A DNA stretch of 64,000 bases. Source: VRUE01 sp963824215 (lineage in GTDB: Bacteria; Actinomycetota; Thermoleophilia; Solirubrobacterales; 70-9). The DNA is taken from NCBI GenBank assembly GCA_963824215.1, contig CAWGOE010000004.1, positions 1-64,000 on the forward strand. Reading direction: 5' to 3'. Below are positions 1-9,100 of the stretch, piece by piece. Position numbers and translations under genes: made by a program. Position 1 is the first letter of the stretch, and each line of letters starts with the position of its first letter. The notes under the pieces are model-generated. The model did no database searches, had not been told where the DNA came from, and was given only the letters and a program-made list of their open reading frames with translations.

Positions 1-1
1 C

Positions 2-2233
2 GAGACGATCTGGGGGGTCCCGGCGGACCCCGGCCACGACGACGAACGAGGCCAGCAGGCGATCGACGGCGGCCCGCCAATCGCCTCCGACGCCCCCCCG
101 CTGCCCTTCCTCACCCTGCCGACGTCTTGCGAGGAGACGCCACAGATAACGCTGAAGGCAGATTCCAAACTCGCCCCCGGTGTCTTCGTCTCCCAGTCGG
201 CCCCAGCCTTCGGATCGCCAGATCCGCTGTTGCGCTGCGACTCGGTCCCCTTCGGCCCCAAAATTGCCGCCCAGACGACCGGCCGCTTGGCCGAGAATCC
301 AACCGGCCTCGACTTCGAACTGAAGCTGCCAAACCAGGGCCTTTTGGCCGCAGGCGCGATCGCCGAAACCCAGCCCCACAAAGTCCGCGTGACGCTGCCC
401 GTGGGAGTGACCGCGAACCCTGCTTTGGCTGAAGGCGTCGCCGTCTGCAGCGAAGTTCAATACAAAGCCGAGCAGGCAACCACCGCCCCAGGCCAAGGCT
501 GCCCCGCCGCCTCGAAAATCGGCTCGCTAGTAGGCCACTCGCCACTGGTAGAAGAGCTGATCGAGGGCTCCCTCTACCTAGCCGAGCCATACAACAACCC
601 AAGCAATTCGCTGATCGCCCTATACATAGTCGCCCGCGTCCCAGAACGAGGCGTCCTGGTCAAGCAGGCCGGCAAGGTGGAACCGGATCCGGCTACGGGT
701 CAGCTTGTTACCACCTTCGAGAACCTCCCGCCCCTCCCATACACCGACTTCAAGCTCCACTTCAGAGAAGGCGGCCGCGCGGCGCTGATCACCCCACCGG
801 CCTGCGGCTCCTACACCACCAAAGCGGAGCTCTATCCCTTCTCAGACCCAACCAAAGCCACTACCGCCACCTCGGTCTTCCAGATCGAGCGCGGGGTGGA
901 CGGCGGCGCTTGCCCACCAGGAGGCGTTCCGCCCTTCAACCCCGGCTTCGAAGCGGGAACGCTCTCCAACTCAGCCGGCGCCTTCTCGCCCCTGCAGATG
1001 CGCCTCACCCGCAAGGACGGCGATCAGGACCTGACCAAGATCTCGACCACGCTGCCCCCTGGCGTGCTCGCCTCCCTGGCCGGAGTAGGCAAATGCTCAG
1101 ACGCCCAGATCGCCCAGGCCCAAGCGAGGACCGGGCCACACGGAGGATCCGAAGAGCTGGCATCTCCATCGTGCCCGGCTTCTTCGAAGATCGGCCGCAC
1201 CGAGACCGGCGCGGGAGTGGGAGGGACCCTGCTCTACGTCCCAGGCAACCTCTACCTAGCCGGCCCTTATAAAGGCGCTCCACTCAGCGTGGTAGCGATA
1301 GTCCCCGCAGTCGCAGGGCCCTTTGACGTCGGAACTGTCGTAGTCCGCCTGGCGCTTCGCTTCAACCCGAGGACCGCCCAAGCTGAAGCAGACGGCGCCT
1401 CATCGGACCCGATCCCTCACATCCTCAGGGGCATCCCACTCAAGGTCAGGGACATCAGGGTCCACGTCGATCGACCCAGCTGGATCTTCAACCCGACCTC
1501 CTGCGAATCCACTTCGACCCAGGCGAAGCTCTGGGGCGGAGGGGTGGATGCCTTCAGCGTAGGTGACGACGCGCCGCGCTCGCTCGCAGCCCGCTTCCAA
1601 GCAGCCGATTGCGCCAACCTCGCCTTCAAGCCACGCCTCGGCTTGAAGCTGAAGGGCGGCACCAAGCGCGGATCACACCCAGCCCTGACCGGCGCCTACA
1701 GGCCCCGCGCAGGCGACGCCAACCTCGAGGGCCTCGTCTTGCGCCTGCCCTCATCGGCGTTCCTCGATCAGGCCCATATCCGCACGATCTGCACCCGGGT
1801 GCAGTACGCGGCAAACGGAGGCAACGGCGGCGGCTGTCCGAAAGGATCGATCTACGGTCAAGCGACCGCTCACACCCCATTGCTCGAGGAGCCGCTGAGC
1901 GGCCCGGTCTACCTCCGCTCCTCAAACCACAACCTGCCCGACTTCGTCGCATCGCTGCACGGAATCGTCGACATCGAAGCAGTCGCTCGCATCGACTCAA
2001 AGAACGGCGGCATCAGAGCCACCTTCAGCGAGCTCCCCGACGCCCCGATCACGAAAGTCGTGGTCCAGATGCAGGGTGCGAAGAAGGGCTTGATCGTCAA
2101 CAGCCGCAACCTCTGCGGGGCTAAGTCCAGGGCCAACGCCGACTTCGTCGGGCAGAACGGCAGAAGGCACGCGATCAAGCCTGTTGTGAAGGCTGCGTGC
2201 GGGAAGGCCAGGAAAGCCAAGAAGCGCGGCTGA
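2..2233 (+). CDS. Secreted-type repeat protein of unknown function, 5' truncated by window edge
   Basis: The frame is open to the left edge, so the true start and any signal peptide lie outside; 743 residues are visible. I do not recognise a named domain. The protein contains three related modules, each built around a Cys, then a CPAASKIG-like motif (CPAASKIG, CPASSKIG, CPKGSIYG), then a GxLYLA/GPVYLR strand and a later Cys. They lie at about 430-820, 1085-1510 and 1780-2130. The C-terminus (from about 2137) is Lys/Arg-rich and contains GQNGRRH, IKPVV and CGKARK. The same tail recurs in the junction chimera at 5816-6187 and in the small peptide at 9776-9946. The 3' 348 bp of this gene form the left part of a tandem duplication. 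The composition (Pro, Gly, paired Cys) and neighbouring exported proteins suggest an extracellular protein, which is inference. Confidence 0.75.
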   Translation, partial: ETIWGVPADPGHDDERGQQAIDGGPPIASDAPPLPFLTLPTSCEETPQITLKADSKLAPGVFVSQSAPAFGSPDPLLRCDSVPFGPKIAAQTTGRLAENPTGLDFELKLPNQGLLAAGAIAETQPHKVRVTLPVGVTANPALAEGVAVCSEVQYKAEQATTAPGQGCPAASKIGSLVGHSPLVEELIEGSLYLAEPYNNPSNSLIALYIVARVPERGVLVKQAGKVEPDPATGQLVTTFENLPPLPYTDFKLHFREGGRAALITPPACGSYTTKAELYPFSDPTKATTATSVFQIERGVDGGACPPGGVPPFNPGFEAGTLSNSAGAFSPLQMRLTRKDGDQDLTKISTTLPPGVLASLAGVGKCSDAQIAQAQARTGPHGGSEELASPSCPASSKIGRTETGAGVGGTLLYVPGNLYLAGPYKGAPLSVVAIVPAVAGPFDVGTVVVRLALRFNPRTAQAEADGASSDPIPHILRGIPLKVRDIRVHVDRPSWIFNPTSCESTSTQAKLWGGGVDAFSVGDDAPRSLAARFQAADCANLAFKPRLGLKLKGGTKRGSHPALTGAYRPRAGDANLEGLVLRLPSSAFLDQAHIRTICTRVQYAANGGNGGGCPKGSIYGQATAHTPLLEEPLSGPVYLRSSNHNLPDFVASLHGIVDIEAVARIDSKNGGIRATFSELPDAPITKVVVQMQGAKKGLIVNSRNLCGAKSRANADFVGQNGRRHAIKPVVKAACGKARKAKKRG

Positions 2234-5200
2234 GGGAGCCATAGACGCCGGATAGGTCGCCATGGCACACACAACGGATCGCGGAGCCCAAATGCACCAC
2301 ACCAAGCACAAGTACAACCCAGTGAGCCGCGCATTGCGAGGGCTCGGCGTCTCGCTGGGCCTCATCCTGGTCGCTGGCGCGCTTGGCGCCGGCTCCGCCT
2401 GGGGGGCCAGCTACGAGCAGGTCGCCGACTTCGGCAAAAACGAACAGCTGGAAGCGACCGGGCTGGCGGTCAACACGACCGGCGCCGGCGGCGTGGAGCC
2501 CGGCACCTTCTACGCGGTCGGCATAAAAGGCCGGCGGGTGATCCGCTACAGCCCGAGCGGGGAGTTCCGGGTGGCCTGGGGGTGGGGGGTCGGAGACGGC
2601 AAAAAAGAATTCCAGCGCTGCGGTCCGGACGGGGAAGTCGCCCATCCGACCTGCCTGTCTTTCACTGTGAATCCGCCCTTTGGAGAAGGACCTGGACAGT
2701 TCGGCTTTATCACGGGGGTCGCGGTGGAACAGAGCACCGGGCGGGTCTATGTGTCCGACGGCTTTCGCAAAAGCGGGGTGGTGCAGGTGTTCAGCGCCGA
2801 CGGCTCAGAACTGCTGGAAAGCTTCGGCGAGCGCGGGGCGCCGGGCGAATCCTTCGACGAAGGGCCGGGCAAAGTACATACCACGGAACGACCGGGCAGC
2901 ATCGCGGTGCGCGACGAGGGCGGCGTGGCCTACCTGGTCGACTACAAGGCGCCGAGCGATAAATCCGGCGTCGAGGAACGGGTGATGGTCTTCGAGGACG
3001 GCATCTACAGCGGCCGCGAGAACGACATAGCCCCCTTCCCGGGGGGCCCGCAATACATCCCGATAGGCCTGGCGGTCGACAACGCCAACAACCTCTACAC
3101 CCGCAGCGAAGACGCGGTCTACGCGTTCGCGCCGGCGGACCGGCTGAACGCGATCTGCGAGTTCCAGTTCTCGCCGGGCGGGATGCAGTCGATGACGGTC
3201 GACCCGGTGAGCGGAGCCCCCTTCTTCTTCAGCTTCAAAGGCAAAAAAGAGATCCACCAGCTGAGCGCCTGCGACGGGGAAGGCAAATTCGAGGAGGTGG
3301 GGACGATCCCGGTCAGCCCGCAGACGTCTGCACTCAGCGCGCTGGCCTTCAACCCGAATCTCAGCTTCGGGGGCGCGGAAAGCGGCCGCCCGCCCGGCAT
3401 CCTCTACGGCGCCGACGGCGCGAGCCGCCCCGAAGAACTTGGCATCGGCCACATCTTCGCCCAGCCGCCGAGCTTTCCACCGGCGGTGGAGGGCCAGTCG
3501 GTCTCGGGCGTGGGGGAGTCCTCGGCGACGCTGGAGGCCGAGATCAACCCCAAAGGCGAGAGCACCACCTACGCGTTTCAGTACCTGACCGAGGCGGCCT
3601 ATCAGGCAAACGAGCCGAGCGAGCGCTTCGCCGGCGCCGGCGAAGCCCCGCCCGGCGGCGCTTCGCTCGGCAACGGCCTGGCGACGCTCGCCGTCTCGGC
3701 CTCCCTCTCGGGCCTCGCCCCCGACACCGCCTACCGCTTCCGGGTCGTGGCGGTCAACCCCGACGGGACGAGCGAGGGCGCCGCCGAGCGCTTCCACACC
3801 TACCCGGCCGGCCTGCCGGCGCTGCCCGAAGGGCGCGCCTATGAGCTCGTCACCCCGGCCGACAAGCACGGCGGCGAGCCCTTTCCGCTCAACTCCGAAG
3901 TTGCCAGCTGCGGATCCGAATGCAAGCCGGGCGTGAACTCAGAGCCCTTTCCGAGGCAGATCTCCGCCGACGGCGACGCGATCGTCTACTCGGGCCAGCC
4001 CTTCGACCCCGACGAAGGCGCCGCCGTCTACAACGCCTACCTCTCGAGGCGGACCGCGAGCGGCTGGCAGACCGCGAACCCGAGCCCGGCGCTGATGGGC
4101 TCCAGCTTCCAGGGCTACAGGGCCTTCAACGGGGACCTGAGCCAGGGGGTTCTCTACCAAGGGCTCCCAACGCTGACGGCGTCTGCCCCTGGCGAATACG
4201 CGAACCTCTACCTGCAGCCCTCGGCGACGCCGGCATCGCTGAGCCCGCTGCTGAGCAGCGCCCCGCTGAACAGGCCGCCGGGCAAACAGTTCTCGATCGC
4301 CTACGCCGGGGCCTCGGCGGACTTCTCCCGCTTCTTCTTCGCCGCCAACGACGCCCTGCCGGGCGTGGCTCCTCCGGCGGTCGACGGCGGTGAAAGCAAA
4401 GGCAACCTCTATGAGTACTTCGCCGGCGCGCTGCGGCTGGTCAACGTCCAGCCAGACGGTGTCTCCACGGCCCCCGGCGCCTACTTCGGGTCCAAGAGCC
4501 TCTCCCAGGGCGAAACCTCCAACCTCTCCCACGCGATCTCCGCTGACGGATCGCGCGTCTTTTGGAGCGATGAAGCCGGCCAGGTCTACGTGCGCGTGGA
4601 CGGCGCCACCACCGAGCAGATCCCCGACGCGAGCAAGTTCCTCACCGCCTCGGCGGACGGATCGAAGCTCCTGCTCACCGACGGCCTGCTCTACGACGTC
4701 GATGACCTCGCCGCCCCGCCGACCGACCTGAGCGAAGGCGAGGGCGGCTTCCTCGGCATCGCCGGGCAAAGCGAGGACCTCTCGACGATCTACTTCGTGG
4801 ACAGCGCGGTGCTCGACGAAGCGCCCAACGAGGAGGGCGCGGTCGCCGAGGCGGGCGAGCCCAACCTCTACATGTGGCGGCAGGGCGCCGCCGCGACGTT
4901 CATCGCCACGCTGCTGCCCTCCGACTCCCCAGGGGACGCCGCGATCACCGGGACCTGGACCGCCTCGCCCTCGAATCGCCTCGCCCAGGCCAGCCCCGAC
5001 GGCGACTGGCTCGCCTTCCGCTCCAAAGCGGCGCTGATCGACGGCTTCGAGAACGTCGGGCTGTGTGAACTGGTGGGAAAATCCTTCAACACGTCAGCCT
5101 GCTCGGAGGTCTACCTCTACGACGCGGCCGCGGGCGCCCTGGGCTGTCCCTCCTGCAACCCGAGCGGGGAAGCGCCGCACGGCCCCTCGACCCTGCCGCT

Positions 5201-5839
5201 GCTGGTATCCGTCGTCGCCAGCCAGGACCCCCAGCCCCAGCCGCGCTACCTGAGCGACTCCGGGCGCCTCTACTTCGACAGCCAGGACGCCCTCTCTCCG
5301 CGCGACACCAACGGCAACGTCGAAGACGTCTACCAGTACGTGCCCCAGGGGATCGGCGAGTGCAAACGCCAAGAGGGCTGCGTATCGCTGATCTCGGGAG
5401 GGCGCGAACCGGGCGACTCCAACTTCCTCGCCGCCGATGAGAAGAACGTCTTCTTCACCAGCCGCGACCAGCTGCTGCTCGAAGACCGCGACCAGCTCCT
5501 CGACGTCTACGTCGCCCGCGAAGGCGGCGGCTTCCCGACCGTCGCGCAGAGCAGCGGCGGCGAGTGCCAGGGGGAAGCCTGCCAGCCCGCGCCGATCCTC
5601 CCCGCCTACCCGACCCCGGCCTCGGGCTTCACCGGGGCGGGGAACCTCAAGCAGGGCGCCAAGGCCAAGCGGCGCTGCCCGAAGTCCAAGCGCAGGGTTC
5701 AGCGCAAGGGGAAGACGCGGTGCGTGGGGGCCAAGCGCAAGCGTCAGGGCAAGAAGTCAAACCGAGCGCGCCAGGGCAAAAAAGCCCAAGCTCGCCTAGA
5801 CAAAGGAGGCGGGCGATGACCCGGCACTCAGCAAGGATC
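1886..5839 (+). repeat. Tandem duplication, copy 1 (3954 bp)
   Basis: This segment is repeated directly at 5840-9799. It spans the 3' end of the first gene, the complete NHL/FnIII/TolB-like gene and the first codons of the small-peptide gene. The upstream flank (..cattgctc) and the sequence beyond copy 2 (ctcgcatcg..) differ, and the junction at 5839/5840 joins them at a shared TC dinucleotide. Identity is complete over long blocks (about 3398-4669 and 4858-5839) and broken elsewhere by compact clusters of substitutions. Confidence 0.95.
2262..5819 (+). CDS. Exported NHL-like / fibronectin III / TolB-like multidomain protein, copy 1
   Basis: This 1185-aa protein begins with a short basic leader and a hydrophobic signal segment (GLGVSLGLILVAGALGAGSA, about residues 27-46). 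ATG at 2292 is an alternative start. Residues ~47-390 hold NHL-like propeller strands (GVAVEQSTGRVYVSDG, GLAVDNANNLYTRS). Residues ~405-515 form a fibronectin III-like domain (LSGLAPDTAYRFRVVAVNPDG). Residues ~520-1110 carry TolB/PD40-like strands (SADGSRVFWSDE, SPDGDWLAFRS, SDSGRLYFDS). The last ~60 residues are very rich in Lys/Arg with two Cys. The product is most likely secreted or wall-associated; its substrate is unknown. The next frame starts by an ATGA overlap behind a strong AAAGGAGG ribosome site. The whole gene is duplicated at 6216-9779. Confidence 0.85.
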   Translation: MAHTTDRGAQMHHTKHKYNPVSRALRGLGVSLGLILVAGALGAGSAWGASYEQVADFGKNEQLEATGLAVNTTGAGGVEPGTFYAVGIKGRRVIRYSPSGEFRVAWGWGVGDGKKEFQRCGPDGEVAHPTCLSFTVNPPFGEGPGQFGFITGVAVEQSTGRVYVSDGFRKSGVVQVFSADGSELLESFGERGAPGESFDEGPGKVHTTERPGSIAVRDEGGVAYLVDYKAPSDKSGVEERVMVFEDGIYSGRENDIAPFPGGPQYIPIGLAVDNANNLYTRSEDAVYAFAPADRLNAICEFQFSPGGMQSMTVDPVSGAPFFFSFKGKKEIHQLSACDGEGKFEEVGTIPVSPQTSALSALAFNPNLSFGGAESGRPPGILYGADGASRPEELGIGHIFAQPPSFPPAVEGQSVSGVGESSATLEAEINPKGESTTYAFQYLTEAAYQANEPSERFAGAGEAPPGGASLGNGLATLAVSASLSGLAPDTAYRFRVVAVNPDGTSEGAAERFHTYPAGLPALPEGRAYELVTPADKHGGEPFPLNSEVASCGSECKPGVNSEPFPRQISADGDAIVYSGQPFDPDEGAAVYNAYLSRRTASGWQTANPSPALMGSSFQGYRAFNGDLSQGVLYQGLPTLTASAPGEYANLYLQPSATPASLSPLLSSAPLNRPPGKQFSIAYAGASADFSRFFFAANDALPGVAPPAVDGGESKGNLYEYFAGALRLVNVQPDGVSTAPGAYFGSKSLSQGETSNLSHAISADGSRVFWSDEAGQVYVRVDGATTEQIPDASKFLTASADGSKLLLTDGLLYDVDDLAAPPTDLSEGEGGFLGIAGQSEDLSTIYFVDSAVLDEAPNEEGAVAEAGEPNLYMWRQGAAATFIATLLPSDSPGDAAITGTWTASPSNRLAQASPDGDWLAFRSKAALIDGFENVGLCELVGKSFNTSACSEVYLYDAAAGALGCPSCNPSGEAPHGPSTLPLLVSVVASQDPQPQPRYLSDSGRLYFDSQDALSPRDTNGNVEDVYQYVPQGIGECKRQEGCVSLISGGREPGDSNFLAADEKNVFFTSRDQLLLEDRDQLLDVYVAREGGGFPTVAQSSGGECQGEACQPAPILPAYPTPASGFTGAGNLKQGAKAKRRCPKSKRRVQRKGKTRCVGAKRKRQGKKSNRARQGKKAQARLDKGGGR

Positions 5840-6187
5840 GAGGAGCCGCTGAGCGGCCCGGTCTACCTGCGCTCCTCAAACCACAACCTGCCCGACTTCG
5901 TCGCCTCACTGCACGGAATCGTCGACATCGAAGCGGTCGCCCTGATCGACTCCAAGAACGGCGGCATCAGGGCGACCTTCACCGAGCTACCCGATGCCCC
6001 GATCACGAAAGTCGTGGTCCAGATGCAGGGGGGGAAGAAGGGCTTGATCGTCAACAGCCGCAACCTCTGCGGGGCTAAGTCCAGGGCCAACGCCGACTTC
6101 GTCGGGCAGAACGGCAGAAGGCACGCGATCAAGCCTGTTGTGAAGGCTGCGTGCGGGAAGGCCAGGAAAGGCAAGAAGCGCGGCTGA
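5816..6187 (+). CDS. Chimeric reading frame created at the duplication junction
   Basis: This 123-aa frame begins with the first eight residues of the small exported peptide found intact at 9776 (MTRHSARI). It then switches to the last ~115 residues of the first gene (EEPLSGPVYLR onward). The fusion point is the tandem-duplication junction at 5839/5840. The start overlaps the previous stop (ATGA) and has a perfect AAAGGAGG ribosome site at 5802-5809, so translation is likely. The fusion lost the hydrophobic signal core of the small peptide and lies downstream of any leader of the first gene, so the product has no visible export signal. Function is unknown; it is best read as a by-product of the duplication. 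It keeps the basic GQNGRRH tail. Confidence 0.6.
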   Translation: MTRHSARIEEPLSGPVYLRSSNHNLPDFVASLHGIVDIEAVALIDSKNGGIRATFTELPDAPITKVVVQMQGGKKGLIVNSRNLCGAKSRANADFVGQNGRRHAIKPVVKAACGKARKGKKRG

Positions 6188-9100
6188 GGGAGCCATAGAC
6201 GCCGGATAGGTCGCCATGGCACACACAACGGATCGCGGAGCCCAAATGCACCACACCAAGCACAAGTACAACCCAGTGAGCCGCGCATTGCGAGGGCTCG
6301 GCGTCTCGCTGGGCCTCATCCTGGTCGCTGGCGCGCTCGGCGCCGGCTCGGCCTCGGCCAGCTATGAGCAGGTAGCCGACTTCGGCAAAAACGAACAGCT
6401 GGAAGCGACCGGGCTGGCGGTCAACACGACCGGCGCCGGCGGCGTGCCGGCCGGGACCGTCTACGCGGTCGGCATAAAAGGCCGGCGGGTGATCCGCTAC
6501 AGCCCGAGCGGTGAATTCCGCGCTGCCTGGGGCTGGGGGGTCGGGAACGGCGCGGCCGAATTCCAGCGCTGCGGCCCGGACGGGGAAGTCGCCCATCCGA
6601 CCTGTCTGTCCTTCGCTCCGGGCGAACTGAACCCACCACTGGGGGAAGGAGCCGGGCAGTTCGGGCTCCCGGTAGGGGTCGCGGTGGAACAGAGCACCGG
6701 GCGGGTCTATGTGTCCGACGGCTTTCGCAAAAGCGGGGTGGTGCAGGTGTTCAGCGCCGACGGCTCAGAACTGCTGGAAAGCTTCGGCGAGCGCGGGGCG
6801 CCTGGGGAATCCTTCGACGAAGGGCCGGGCAAAATACACGGGAACAACCGACCGGGCAGCATCGCGGTGCGCGAGGAGGGCGGCGTGGCCTACCTGGTCG
6901 ACTACAAGGCGCCGAGCGATAAATCCGGCGTCGAAGAACGGGTGATGGTCTTCGAGGACGGCATCTACAGCGGCCGCGAGAACGACATAGCCCCCTTCCC
7001 GCAGGGCCCGCAATACATCCCGATAGGCCTGGCGGTCGACAACGCCAACAACCTCTACACCCGCAGCAAAGACGCGGTCTACGCGTTCGCGCCGGGCGAC
7101 CGCCTGACGCCGTCCTGCGAGTTCCAGTTCTCCGCCGGCGGCCTCGAATCGATGACGGTCGACCCGGTGAGCGGAGCCCCCTTCTTCTTCAGCACCAAAG
7201 GCAAAAAAGAGATCCACCAGCTGAGCGCCTGCGACGGGGAAGGCAAATTCGAGGAGGTGGGGACGATCCCGGTCAGCCCGCAGACCTCCGAACTGCGGGC
7301 GCTGGCCTTCAACCCGAATCTCAGCTTCGGGGGCGCGGAAAGCGGCCGCCCGCCGGGGATCCTCTACGGCGCCGACGGCGCGAGCCGCCCCGAAGAACTT
7401 GGCATCGGCCACATCTTCGCCCAGCCGCCGAGCTTTCCACCGGCGGTGGAGGGCCAGTCGGTCTCGGGCGTGGGGGAGTCCTCGGCGACGCTGGAGGCCG
7501 AGATCAACCCCAAAGGCGAGAGCACCACCTACGCGTTTCAGTACCTGACCGAGGCGGCCTATCAGGCAAACGAGCCGAGCGAGCGCTTCGCCGGCGCCGG
7601 CGAAGCCCCGCCCGGCGGCGCTTCGCTCGGCAACGGCCTGGCGACGCTCGCCGTCTCGGCCTCCCTCTCGGGCCTCGCCCCCGACACCGCCTACCGCTTC
7701 CGGGTCGTGGCGGTCAACCCCGACGGGACGAGCGAGGGCGCCGCCGAGCGCTTCCACACCTACCCGGCCGGCCTGCCGGCGCTGCCCGAAGGGCGCGCCT
7801 ATGAGCTCGTCACCCCGGCCGACAAGCACGGCGGCGAGCCCTTTCCGCTCAACTCCGAAGTTGCCAGCTGCGGATCCGAATGCAAGCCGGGCGTGAACTC
7901 AGAGCCCTTTCCGAGGCAGATCTCCGCCGACGGCGACGCGATCGTCTACTCGGGCCAGCCCTTCGACCCCGACGAAGGCGCCGCCGTCTACAACGCCTAC
8001 CTCTCGAGGCGGACCGCGAGCGGCTGGCAGACCGCGAACCCGAGCCCGGCGCTGATGGGCTCCAGCTTCCAGGGCTACAGGGCCTTCAACGGGGACCTGA
8101 GCCAGGGGGTTCTCTACCAAGGGCTCCCAACGCTGACGGCGTCTGCCCCTGGCGAATACGCGAACCTCTACCTGCAGCCCTCGGCGACGCCGGCATCGCT
8201 GAGCCCGCTGCTGAGCAGCGCCCCGCTGAACAGGCCGCCGGGCAAACAGTTCTCGATCGCCTACGCCGGGGCCTCGGCGGACTTCTCCCGCTTCTTCTTC
8301 GCCGCCAACGACGCCCTGCCGGGCGTGGCTCCTCCGGCGGTCGACGGCGGTGAAAGCAAAGGCAACCTCTATGAGTACTTCGCCGGCGCGCTGCGGCTGG
8401 TCAACGTCCAGCCAGACGGTGTCTCCACGGCCCCCGGCGCCTACTTCGGGTCCAAGAGCCTCTCCCAGGGCGAAACCTCCAACCTCTCCCACGCGATCTC
8501 CGCTGACGGATCGCGCGTCTTTTGGAGCGATGAAGCCGGCCAGGTCTACGTGCGCGTGGACGGCGCCACCACCGAGCAGATCCCCGACGCGAGCAAGTTC
8601 CTCACCGCCTCGGCGGACGGATCGAAGCTGCTGCTCACCGACGGCCTGCTCTACGACGTCGATGACCTCGCCGCCCCGCCGACCGACCTGAGCGAAGGCG
8701 AGGGCGGCTTCCTCGGCATCGCCGGGCAAAGCGAGGACCTCTCGACGATCTACTTCCTCGACAGCGCCGCGCTGAACGCGGCGCCCAACTCCCAGGGCGA
8801 GGTGGCGCAGGCCGGGGAGCCCAACCTCTACATGTGGCGGCAGGGCGCCGCCGCGACGTTCATCGCCACGCTGCTGCCCTCCGACTCCCCAGGGGACGCC
8901 GCGATCACCGGGACCTGGACCGCCTCGCCCTCGAATCGCCTCGCCCAGGCCAGCCCCGACGGCGACTGGCTCGCCTTCCGCTCCAAAGCGGCGCTGATCG
9001 ACGGCTTCGAGAACGTCGGGCTGTGTGAACTGGTGGGAAAATCCTTCAACACGTCAGCCTGCTCGGAGGTCTACCTCTACGACGCGGCCGCGGGCGCCCT

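Noticed and set aside
2805..3869. 354-aa minus-strand open frame (repeated at 6765-7829)
   Set aside because: Antisense to the large exported proteins, Arg/Gly/Val-rich without domain motifs; a typical shadow frame in GC-rich DNA.
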